Source: Cercospora beticola (taxonomy: Eukaryota > Ascomycota > Dothideomycetes > Mycosphaerellales > Mycosphaerellaceae). From it: DNA of 64,000 bases. Below the pieces are notes generated by a model. That model ran no database searches and had not been told where the DNA came from. It worked only from the letters and a program-made list of their open reading frames with translations. The translations under genes were made by a program, and so were the position numbers. The stretch covers positions 124,001 through 188,000 of the forward strand of contig NC_088936.1 in NCBI RefSeq assembly GCF_033473495.1, in the 5' to 3' direction. Positions 1 through 10,200 of this stretch are shown one piece after another (position 1 is the first letter of the stretch; each line of letters opens with the position of its first letter).

Positions 1-491
1 CGAATCCCTGCTCGCTTGTGACAAGCAATTCGTTGCCGTAGATAATGCCTTGCTGGAAAAGTGGCAAAAGGCCGTCTTCAACAACGCCTGGAATTCCATG
101 ACCGCACTTACCGGAGTCGACACTCACGAGCTCTTCGAATCCCCCGCTGCCCTCGAGCTGGTCCGCCACCTCGCCGAGGAAGCACGTCAAATAGGGATTG
201 CGAGTGGTGTCGAGCTGGGCGGTATGGTTCCAGACAAGGTGATTGAGATCGCGCGGTCATGCGACCCCATCGTGACTTCCATGCTGTACGATGCCCGACG
301 AGGACGAGCATTAGAGTTGGCTCCGATCACTGGTGGGCTTTGCATCACACATTTCCCTCCCACGAGCATCGTACTGACGGCTGCATGCAGGTTTTTTGGT
401 CGCCCAGGCTGCTCGCGTGGGAATTCCGGCACCGTACACAACGGACGTCTACCGACAGCTCAAACAGATGAATGCTTCGTTACGGGCGTGA
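1..491 (+). CDS. Ketopantoate reductase-like protein, C-terminal part (5' truncated by window)
   Basis: The frame is open from base 2 and encodes a C-terminal ApbA/PanE domain. Its helical signature includes KAVFNNAWNSMTALTG, typical of 2-dehydropantoate 2-reductases, which make pantoate from ketopantoate with NADPH. A 58-nt GT-AG intron at 333-390 is required. Splicing joins ..LAPITG to FLVAQAARVGIPAPY and the frame then closes at 489-491; without it the reading frame becomes nonsense. The N-terminal NADP-binding domain lies outside the window. Many fungal members of this family act in secondary or unknown pathways, so pantothenate synthesis is not certain. The next gene converges on it, with its stop 380 bp away. 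Confidence 0.85.
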
Positions 492-871
492 AAGAATCTT
501 TCGGGAGCCGATCTGCTGGTGCTCAATGTGGGCCGAATCACGATCTTTCAGCGTGGAAGAGACCTGCAGTCACAGCAATGCAGGTACGATCATCAACCGA
601 TCCACCTGCGACGGAGCATATGGAAGCGAGCATGCAGCGCGGCAATCTTGGAACGGAGATTTGGTTCAAATAGAAAGCGGAGACCACTCTCAATCACACA
701 TGCTATCTCGGTACCAGCCTACACTGGAATGTGCCATGGCGTTTCTGCACAAAGCCAGAATATCTGGAACGAGCTTATATGAGCGAATATTCTGGCGCGC
801 CATGTTCTAAGCGCCGGTCTTCCGGGAGTGTCGAAACGCCTTCACTCAATTTTCTCCTTGGATCCAATCAA
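492..871. other. Convergent intergenic stretch
   Basis: This lies between two converging gene ends. No credible coding signal was seen. It contains a short inverted repeat listed separately. Confidence 0.6.
754..796. repeat. 10-bp perfect inverted repeat with 23-nt spacer
   Basis: GCCAGAATAT at 754-763 is mirrored by ATATTCTGGC at 787-796. It sits between two convergent genes, so a hairpin in both transcripts' 3' regions is possible. A chance palindrome is equally possible. Confidence 0.4.
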
Positions 872-2900
872 CTATGTGGAGCTGTGTCGAGGCCTGACGC
901 GACAGTACAACGGAGGCTTGTCCCACATGATGAAGATCTTGTGATCATTCCACTTCTGGCTCTCTTCGCACAATTCCAAGTCGAAGTGAAACAAGACTTT
1001 TGTCAGAATGAGACGGGTCTCATGGTATGCCATACTATATTGCAGAGAAGGGAGTGGTCAGCGATAGACAACCTGAGAGCATGCTGAAGCCAACTTACTT
1101 CTTTCCCATACAACCCCGAGGACCCATCGAGAAAGGCGTAAAGGTGGATCGCTTGTCCTCAGCATACCGCTCCGAAAGCTCCGTCGCATTCGCCCCAGTC
1201 AGCCAACGCTCTGGCACAAATTCGTACGGATCACGATAGTTGTTGGGATCCCGCTGTGCAGCTAGATTGGTTGGTACCCGGCTGGCACTTCACGTCCATC
1301 GATGAAAGTCGGCGCTCCAGGAGGTGTCTTCCTCGCCAGGCCGTATGAGATGGAGGGATACATGCGGAGACCCTCTTCAATGACAGCGTTGAGGTACGGG
1401 AGACCTTGCAGACGTTCGATACCGATTTCGTCCTCGTTGCGGATCTTCGAGCGGGTCTCTTCAATCAGTCGCGACATTTTCGAAGGATTCGTTAGGAGGT
1501 AATATGTGATGCCGCTGAGAATGGTCGCTGTCGTCTCCGTGCCAGCAATCATGAACTGCGATCAAACTGTCAGAGATCTCGACCAACACTTATGATCATA
1601 CCTCTCGTCCCGACAGCCATCGGTTCAGCACAACCACTACCAAATTTGCATTCGAATACTGCTCTTGCTTCGTCAGACCGGCATCGACGCTGCCCTCGGT
1701 CTCCATCACCATGCCCCAGATATCAGGCCTTGCGTCTTTCTGCTCCAGCCGACGGTCTACTCGATCCACGCAGAATTTCTTGTGCGTCTTCATCGTCTCG
1801 ATGGTCGATTTGGAAATGCAGTACTTGAGCATGAACAATTCGAGGAGAGGGAAACAGCGAATCACGTGGACGTAAACTGCGAAACGGAAGGCGGGCAACA
1901 TGGCTGCCACCCACGGATGGTAATCGGTGTCTTCCAGCATGTTCAGAGATTCTCCCTGGTTGCCGCCGTGGTCAGTCATGATTCTATCTAACCTATGCCC
2001 GAGTAGAATCGCTACAGATTGCGGTGGTACTTACAAATGTCAGATCGCCCATGATATCCTATCGGGTAAAACATGATTAAGTCAGTGAGTGCATCTTCTG
2101 CATCAGGATCCCACACAGATATCACTTACGAAAGTAGTGAAATTGTACATCTGCACCATGTTGAACTTTCTCTCAGGCTCCTTTGCGGACAGCTCTTTGA
2201 ATTTGGCCACAAGTTTGTCGACGTAGAGCAGGAAAAGTGGCTCTTGGCGTTTCAAGGCCTTGTCCGAAAAGGCATGCGTAAAGACACGTCGCATACGTGC
2301 ATGTTGCTCATCGTTCCCGTTGACTATGTCATACTCCTACAAAGGCAAGACAAAAGGACAGTCAGTTGGCCATGTCGTTGTAGCTGTGGACAAGAGGGGG
2401 GAATGGAACAAGATAAGGGTTGAACGCCAGTACCTGTCACCATTTGACAGGGTGACTGCGCCTGCGATTATAAATTCAAGTGGTTTTTAAGATGCTCGAA
2501 GAAAATGACAAAAGCGAAACAAAGTACATACGCCACTAGGATTACCATAGAACTTGGGATCCTTAACCAGCGTACGCTGTCCTGCTTTCTTGTGGCCGTA
2601 GATGTCTTTGTACGCAGCATTGCCACTGAAACTCAACTCGTTGGGCCCAGTCCGCACAACTTCGCCATACTTGTGATGCAAATCCACAACACGGAAGACT
2701 CCATCTCCTCTCGTGCTCGCGCGAATCTTTGGCCAGTTGCTCGCCGCGGATGTAAGGGGGCCGGGGAACTTGCGAAGAGGATGGAGGAAAATATTGTAGA
2801 TGTAGATGGTAACTCGATACCCAATGACGAGGACCACAACGGTCAGAAGGACTTGGGCCGCGCTCTGGGGGAGCAGACGGCTGACAGTCGAATGAGCCAT
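872..2900 (-). pseudogene. Cytochrome P450 with a frameshifting deletion
   Basis: Six exons can be read on the minus strand: 2532-2900, 2130-2336, 2035-2058 (eight codons), 1641-1955, 1099-1555 and 872-1034. Hallmarks are an N-terminal membrane anchor with the HPLRKFPGP hinge, AGTETT in helix I, EEGLR for ExxR, FVPERW, and the haem loop FSMGPRGCMGKN. The last intron splits the N codon. Style resembles the CYP65/isotrichodermin hydroxylase group. In exon 5 the reading leaves frame after REVPAG (about 1276-1280) and resumes one frame over at VPTNLAAQRDP. About four residues are missing, which fits a 13-nt deletion. No acceptable intron repairs it, so the gene is broken or the assembly has an error. 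ATG at 2900 is the first true ATG. All other exons are well preserved, so loss would be recent. Confidence 0.72.
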
Positions 2901-3932
2901 TGCTTGAGACAGGAGATGTGTGTCCGGAGTCGCCGGATGCAAATAATGTCAATGCCGAAGGGGATGCATGGGAGATTTCACAACAACGGATAGAATTTTG
3001 CCGAGACTTGTTGGGACACGAGCATGTTCCATCCACATGCAAGCCAACAATGGCGTGGGGGACTGATACAATTTGCTCAATTCTTCTCAGCTCAACACAA
3101 TGTTTGGACGCGAAGGCGAAGGATGTGCTATGCAGATAGCGAGGCTGAGCTAAAGGAGCGCGATCCTCTTCGGATTGCTATGTTCTAGTTCCAACGTGGG
3201 CTATAATGCCCTAGCATGCGCTAGGCTAGGTCTAGGATAGCCTGCTGCGAGCCAAGACCAAAGGAATTAAGGGCTTTCAAATGCGCACCATCGCCCGAGT
3301 GGTGGGCCCGGTTAGATACAGATTGCGTAAAACAGAGTTATGTGCTTTATTGACAGAACCTCATCACTATACCATGAACAGGTAACTGTGATGACTCCTG
3401 TTCCTTGCTCTACTACACTTCGCATCTCACAACAAGTTCCAAGCTTACCTTAAGTCAAGCTTTCCTGTATAGCAATCATTCTACAAGGATAGCTAAGGTA
3501 CTAAGGCTAATAAGCGGGTCACTAGAAGCCTGATCAGGGGTACTTCTCCACAACACGTCAGTTCGTCGCGCGTCTCCACGTTCGCGACCTCATTTCACTG
3601 TCCATCTAACCAAAAATTATACTCATTCGACCTCGCGCATGTGCAAGAACAGAGAGCGATCGACGCTTGAGGTCAAGAGAAGAAACCTGATGCGACATCA
3701 TCAGATCGATCTAGATTGTTGCAGGTGCCCGAGTAGTTGCGTTTGCGAAAGGAACCTCGCGTTCAAAACCAGCATATCCTCTGCTGCCGTTGAGATTTTT
3801 TTTTTTTTAAAAAAAAAAACATTCGCACGTCTTGTTCCAGTGTGACGGCGATCATCCGAAATGTGTGAACTGGTCAGGGACAGCGAGCTTTGTGTATATG
3901 AAACCCAGTAAGGGAAGGACCGCGGCATAGCA
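2901..3932. other. Intergenic, no gene seen
   Basis: This holds the upstream region of the P450 and about 1 kb of moderately AT-rich DNA. No convincing coding exon was found. It contains a T13A11 tract near 3796-3819, described separately. Confidence 0.55.
3796..3819. repeat. T13-A11 homopolymer palindrome
   Basis: A run of 13 T is followed directly by 11 A, about 115 bp upstream of a truncated monooxygenase fragment. It could be a breakpoint-associated or poly(dA:dT) promoter tract. Confidence 0.6.
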
Positions 3933-4364
3933 ATGCGGAGGGAGAATGAAATGCTACAAAGCGGAATCGATCAATTCGAAGCTAAAGATCAGACATTAGC
4001 AGCGAAAAGCCTCGCCCAGAAGTCTGTCTGCATCTCAATCTGGGAACCTTTTCCCATTCCCAATGAAGCTTGGAATGGCAGGATAGCTCTCGTTGGAGAT
4101 GCAGGTCACGCAATGTCCTTTCATCGAGGTCAAGGATTGAACCACGGCATTGCGGATGCTCTGAAGTTGGTGGAAGCATTGGTAGAAGTGGAACTGGGTG
4201 TTATGACGCACAAAGAAGCTGTGCTAGAGTATGAAAAGGTGATGATTTATCGCGCGGGACAGGAAGTGAAAATCAGCAAGTTGAATACAGAAATGATGCA
4301 AGATTGGGAGAAATTTATGGCCAGTCCGTTCATGGAGAGGGGGGGAGATAAGAAGGAGGATTGA
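3933..4364 (+). pseudogene. FAD-dependent monooxygenase remnant (C-terminal piece)
   Basis: This 143-codon frame carries the second FAD-binding motif of the FAD_binding_3/PHBH-type aromatic hydroxylases: LVGDAGHAMSFHRGQGLNH, followed by a helical tail. Full-length members are normally 400 residues or more. The N-terminal GxGxxG Rossmann part and the DG motif are absent upstream in any frame. I infer a decayed gene of which only the 3' third survives. It ends at a normal stop. If an upstream exon exists it is not recognisable. Confidence 0.6.
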
Positions 4365-4811
4365 CGGAAATAAGATGCCTGCTCGCAGAAACCCAGAACA
4401 GCTATGGACAGCATCCGAGGTCTCGTTTGTGTTGAGCAGAGGTCAAGGAGTAAGGAAAATTCCCCACACATCAGTCTTTTCTTGTGAATTGGGTCAAGTC
4501 ATTTCACTTTACAAAGAATACATACAGACAGCCTCCGCTAACGAAACTCTCGTCAAAAATACAAACTATGCCTTGTTGGTCCTCTGTCAATGATGATACT
4601 TGTCTCCTCCTGCCAGCCAAAAGACAACTGAAACGACTATCAAGCATTCATGCAATCCCACACCGCAAGCTATGCATAATCATATCACACCTCCTTTCCC
4701 ATTTCCAAGCATGTATGTACCAAGAATGAAAGTCCTCCCACTCCGTCAATCAAGACAGAGGTTCAGAAAACAATCTGTAATGACCGTAGGAATGGTCCCG
4801 CTTTCGATCAA
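4365..4811. other. Intergenic, convergent gene ends
   Basis: This is 3' flanking DNA of the monooxygenase remnant and of the unknown 719-residue gene. Nothing recognisable was found. Confidence 0.5.
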
Positions 4812-6971
4812 TCAGTTGTTGGATGCGTGCGTACAAGGTAGTTTGCCGAACCAGATCCCAGCATAAGCATCCTGTTCGGAAGATGCAGCAGTTCCGGCCG
4901 CACGAGGACTGCCACCACCAGGCGATGGGATCGACGATTGGTCTGTTGGCTCCGGTGAGCCGCGATGTGAAGTCCCAGTGGGCGCAGCGGTGGATGAAGG
5001 TGATGATGATGTTGGCGTCGAAACGGTGAGCCACCAGTAGAGTATTGACATCCGGTCCGGTTCTGACCAGGAGAGCGCCTTCTTTCCAAACGGAACAGGT
5101 AGCCGGGAGCACTCCACGTCTGACGTGGTTGATAACGCAGGACTTGAATCTCGCGACAATACCTCGTTGGCACTAGGAGATTGCTCTGATATGTTTGGGT
5201 CTTGGAAGGGACCATGTTCTGATGTCTGGGACTCTGCAGAATGCGGCACCACCGGACGACCCGTCACATCAGTGCCACCAGGTAGCCGAACGGGAGTCTG
5301 ATCTGCAGCAACCGATCTAGAGGGACTGGGCGCCGATGGACGGGTCTGCGCGAATTCGTGAGGTTCAGGTGTGCCAGCTCTCTGGAAACGAAGAGTATTT
5401 TCATCCAGCGTCGCGGGCGGTGAGAACCCAGGCGTTATTGGCTTTGTTTGCGCAAAGTCGAGATCTGGCTCCGATGGGCTGAGGTCTGAAGGGGTGGAAC
5501 GTCCCAGTGTATGGGACTCTGAACTTCCTGGCACCGACAGCTCCGAAACTTCAGGCAGCTCTGGAGTTACTGGCACGTCTGGAAGTCCCCGTTGCAGTTC
5601 TTCGTTTTCAGTTCGCGCGTCTGCAGAATTCAGTTGCAGTTCCCTGTTCTCAGATGGCACAGCTGAGTCCAATGCATCCTCTTGGGCCAGCTTCTTGCTC
5701 AAAGAAACGAAGTTTAACAGCGCCACAGCTGCTTCAATCGTCCCGTTCGCATCGATATCCATCTGAGTACTGGCGTCCACCGGCTCAGGACGCTCGGCAC
5801 TGACAGCCTGATGCTCAGATCTGACTGCCGCCACGCTATTCGCATCGTTAAGCTCTACAGGAGCGGCGTGGTTTGCTGCAGCCAGCTCTGCGGCCGCTTC
5901 CCTCTCCTTGCGATTCTGCTTTTGCCTAGCTTTCTTTGCCTTTCTCTGGCGTTTTTTGTGCTCATCCGTTTCCGCACAGGGTTGGTCGGGACCAGGCGCT
6001 TCTTCATGCTGGCCTTGATCTTCCTCATCCCCATGACATTCAGTCACGTGGCATTCATGCCCATCTTGCTTCCCGTGCTCCCCTGCTTCTGCGAGGGCCT
6101 CACACACTATACAGGGCTCCAAATGCTCCCGAAAGCACTCACAGAGTCGCAGCATATCTGCGATGGACAATTTGCCAATGAGCTCACGGTATTTTTCCGG
6201 AACGATGTGCTCGAGAAAACTTTTTCGCCATCGTTCCGTCCTGGCGTAGTCACTTTCGTTTTCCCGTACAAACGCGTCAGGTATCACGACCAGATCCAAA
6301 TCGCGATGCGTTGAAGCGCACCGCATGGCTTGGCTCAAGCTGTGTTCGTAGAATTCCTCGCATAGTTCCGCTGGAGGTGCTCCGCCATCGCCATTCTGAC
6401 GAGCTTGCCGTGTTCTCGAGAACTTAATAGCGTGGACGTAAAGTCGCATCAAACCTCTATCATCCAAAGCGTTGAATCGTCGTTCGAATCCAGTGGGGCA
6501 ATGCCAGTATATGTCCAGAGCCACAAGCTTCTCACGTGAAAAGGGATTCGCGACGGACTCGAGGAGAGCATGAACAGGAGCGACATCCTCCTTTGTCACC
6601 GGTTTTCCTGCTTCGGCGAGTGGCAGCGCCGACAACAGATCACATAGCATTAGCTCTTCTATTGAAGCTTCCTTTGGATTGGGAACCGGAGCCGGAAACG
6701 GAGCTGGATCTTGTCGCCCATTGTCGGAAATTGACATCTCTCGCAAAAAGTCCTCCAGATCGGCTTTGGATACGCTTTGAGGTACCGGAATTGGTGAGAC
6801 ATCTCGCGGACGACGGTCGACAGCCAGCGCATCGCCACAATTCGATAGCAATGCTGACTCAAATTCAGGCAGCCTCGAAGATCTTAGCTTGGCTCGATGT
6901 TTCAAGACCTTGAGTCGGTCGTAGACAAGTGTCCTGCTCGTTCCCCGGGAGAAACCGTTGCCGTAGGTCAT
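4812..6971 (-). CDS. Hypothetical 719-residue protein with Cys/His-Lys patch
   Basis: This is a single long open frame from ATG 6971, and I do not recognise the family. Residues 1 to about 300 look folded and helical. They are followed by a Cys/His-rich stretch near 290-330 (CIVCEA..HECHVTECHGD), then a strongly basic KKRQRKAKKARQK segment that could be a nuclear localisation signal. The rest is a long Ser/Pro/Glu-rich, probably disordered tail. The last ~100 residues are low complexity, and an alternative frame there (from about 5112 down to 4750) is also open, so a 3' intron may change the C terminus. It lies 285 bp from the 3' end of the Kog1 gene on the same strand. No function can be assigned. 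Confidence 0.6.
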   Translation of the reverse strand: MTYGNGFSRGTSRTLVYDRLKVLKHRAKLRSSRLPEFESALLSNCGDALAVDRRPRDVSPIPVPQSVSKADLEDFLREMSISDNGRQDPAPFPAPVPNPKEASIEELMLCDLLSALPLAEAGKPVTKEDVAPVHALLESVANPFSREKLVALDIYWHCPTGFERRFNALDDRGLMRLYVHAIKFSRTRQARQNGDGGAPPAELCEEFYEHSLSQAMRCASTHRDLDLVVIPDAFVRENESDYARTERWRKSFLEHIVPEKYRELIGKLSIADMLRLCECFREHLEPCIVCEALAEAGEHGKQDGHECHVTECHGDEEDQGQHEEAPGPDQPCAETDEHKKRQRKAKKARQKQNRKEREAAAELAAANHAAPVELNDANSVAAVRSEHQAVSAERPEPVDASTQMDIDANGTIEAAVALLNFVSLSKKLAQEDALDSAVPSENRELQLNSADARTENEELQRGLPDVPVTPELPEVSELSVPGSSESHTLGRSTPSDLSPSEPDLDFAQTKPITPGFSPPATLDENTLRFQRAGTPEPHEFAQTRPSAPSPSRSVAADQTPVRLPGGTDVTGRPVVPHSAESQTSEHGPFQDPNISEQSPSANEVLSRDSSPALSTTSDVECSRLPVPFGKKALSWSEPDRMSILYWWLTVSTPTSSSPSSTAAPTGTSHRGSPEPTDQSSIPSPGGGSPRAAGTAASSEQDAYAGIWFGKLPCTHASNN

Positions 6972-7256
6972 AGCGATAGCAATGCACGATTGTCGGAGAT
7001 GCAGATGCTGCTGCTGGTGCAGATGTCGATGTCGGTGTCAACCAACGACGCGAACTTTCCTGCAGGAGCGATGCCAACTGAGTCGATCGTGGCAACCATC
7101 GGCGTCTTCTCTTTCCCTCAATTGACATGGAGGCAATCGCTGTGGCTGCACTCGGCTCCAATGAGCACTTGCCACTTGACCCAACTCGAGTCGAGCCGGC
7201 TCTTCTTTCTTCAACTGATGCGTGATCATAAATACCCATAGCCCCTTCTCTCAATT

Positions 7257-10200
7257 TCACTGGAACTTGCCACCCGAATACCCACTCCCACTCGAGTGCA
7301 ACCCACTACTACCAGGCCACTCCTCCACAATCCCATCTCCATTCCTCACTCTCTCCTCTTCAATATCACACTTGAACAGATTGACATGCCCATCATTGAC
7401 CGCACCACAAGCCAACATCATACGATGTGGATGGAACGCCGTCGCGGTAATCGGCGCGTTCCTCGCTGTGGCGCCCAGTCCAGCTCTCAGATAACTCATG
7501 TAAGGTTCGAATTTACTCAATGGCTGCAGCTTCGTATTGTATACTCGGATCGTATGGTCCTTGCCTCCCGTGGCAAAAACAGGCGCGTGTTCATGAACGG
7601 AGAGGGTGCGAAGACTTCTGGGTTCTCGCGATTTGCCCGGATTGACTTTCTCGACGGCTTTGCTCATGCGGAGATCCCAGAGGCGGATTCCACCGTTCGA
7701 TTCAGCGGAGATGAGTTCGCGTAGGCCGCCGCGTTGAAGGTGGACGCCAACGATCCAAGAGGTATGCTCTTTCCACCCAAGAACCATAGTTTCTGCGTTC
7801 GGGCGACGTTGATCGTAAGCCTTCACGGACCCGTTGCCAAATCCGGCGACGAAAACATTGCCTTCCACCTGGTCCGATGTGAGGCTTGTAATACAAGCAC
7901 TCGAGCGTGTGTGAATGTCATTGACACAAAGCTCTTGTCCAACCTGCCAGACTCGAACGACTCGATCATCACCAGCGACAAGAGCTTTGCCTTGACCTTG
8001 TTGCCAGTCGAACACCAAGCCCGACGTCCCGCCCGTACTAGGGACGAGGTCGTTCAGTGCTCGAAAGGACGATACATGAGTGATCTTTTTAAGATTATCA
8101 TAGTCTCGGTAGATCTTGATCACGCCGTCACTGGACCCAACCATGAGCATGGCAATATCATCTTCGTTGATGAATTGCACTTCCGTCACACGACTTCCTC
8201 TTGGGTTGCCATTGCTGAAGCGCGCAAGTTGCTGCTCTGCTTTCCAGTCCCAGATAGCGATACTGTCGCGATCGTCACTGGTAACCAGATGGTTCTCGAA
8301 TTGGTGGAAGACCATCTTCACAGGCGCTGCGCCGATCCCGAAATAGCCGCATGGCTTGTCCCAGGCTTGCGACCCAGCGGCTTCTTTGAGAGGTTGAGTG
8401 GAGGCGATAATCTTGTCATTCCTGTTGCGTCGCCAAAGACGCTCATTGTAGTCTCGCGATCCCGGCTCATCAGCTTCTGAAGGGCGCATCTGTGGTTCTC
8501 GGAAGTATGAAGCCGACCAGTCAAAGAAGGTTGATTTCAACGGGACTTCAGGCAGCTCGGCCAGGTCGCGTGCCTGGAAGTACGGCGTAGGCGGAATCTT
8601 CGCAGGCGGCTGGTGTGCCGGACCTTGTATGTTGTCCAGTGCGTCCGGAGGCAGCATGGACGCATCATAGGGAGTCAGCGGTCGCGAGCGATAAGGCGTT
8701 GTTGTGCCACTCAGTGTCGAACCTCTTCGCGCGTGAGTTGGCGATCCAGGTGTTGATAACTCCCCAGGTGTTTTAGGTCCCCAGCCAACAAGCTTGCCGA
8801 GAGCTTGTGCAACGCTCGCCGTCCTCGACAGAGCAAAGTAGCCGTCCGCTTTCGACGAGACCGAGGCTGAAGGGCTTGGCGGAGTCTCAGGTCGAGGCCC
8901 ATGGCCTGCAGTCTGTATTCTGCTGAGCGGCTGGACTGCAGCGCCCATGGTTGAAGTCTCCATTGAAGTCTTGCGTTCCAGCTCATCCAGTATTGTTTCA
9001 GCTGCCTGGCCCAAAGGCGACTCGAGCAATGCATTGAGAACGTAGTCAACGATAATTCCAGCGTTGCGAGAAACTTCTGGATGTGGGTCAGTAGACAAGC
9101 TCATCACCTGCCGCCACACGGCCCTGTACACAGTGCCAAGCGAATTCGATTGTCGTGGTGTCGTCTTGATAGAGCGTGGTTCCGTCTCAGCAGCTGTCGC
9201 TGATACGCTGCGATGGTGTGACACTCGCGAACCGTTGAGAAGCGCCCCGGCTGGACCACTCGTCGTCGATAGTCCATCAGTGCCACCCTCTTTCTGCATT
9301 GCAATGAAGTCGTCGACAACTTGTTCCTTGCCACTGCGCTTATCCTGCTCTTCTTGCAGTTGCTCAAAGGCAGCACACAAGAAGCGCTTCAGGTACTTCT
9401 TGACATACTCTGAATAGAATACTGTGAGCTCCTTGCGAACCATGATCGAGCCATCCATGCCCATGCTTATTATGACACCCACAAGTATCTCTTCCATCTC
9501 CACGATGTCGCCATCGATGTCTCCTGTGGCAATGAAGCTGGTCAGCGCGTTGAGCATGGCAGTCCGAACTTCGGGCACGGGATCATGACTGCGGTCGCAT
9601 ATTCTCTCGTGCGCAGCATGTGCCATGTATGCCTCCTTCGCGTTCGGAAAGTCGCGACAAATGTTGCTCAAGCACAGCAAGCTGAACTGTCTCAGCAATG
9701 GATTCTCCATGTCCTGTAGATGTCCTAAGCATAGTTCGATGATCTCAGGATTGCTATCCAGGACCGCGACTTTGCCCTGTCTAAAGTCTTTGCAGAACAT
9801 GGCAATGACGAAAACGCACATCGCTCGGTGCTCTGCGACATTGCCCATGGGAATGCCATTTGTGGCGTTGAGGATGTTGGTGAAGTATGCGTAGCCCTGG
9901 TCCTTGAGCAGATCCGCTTGACAGCTTTGATCGACTGCCAGTATACGCGCCCATATGAAGACCATGGGTGCCTTCAGTTCAAGCGCCTGAGACTGCAGCA
10001 GCTTCAGCACATACGGGAAAATGCCAATGCTGAGCGCGAGGTTCACGGCCCAAGGACCCAGATCGAGAAACTTCGAGAGGAGTACAAGTGCCCGAAGCCT
10101 GTGAACCTGCGATAGCAATACCTGAAGAACGATCGGGAGTTGCTCCGGAGGCTTAGCGTAACCCACCGAGCTGGGATTGCTCGGCGCTGCAGTCAAGTAG

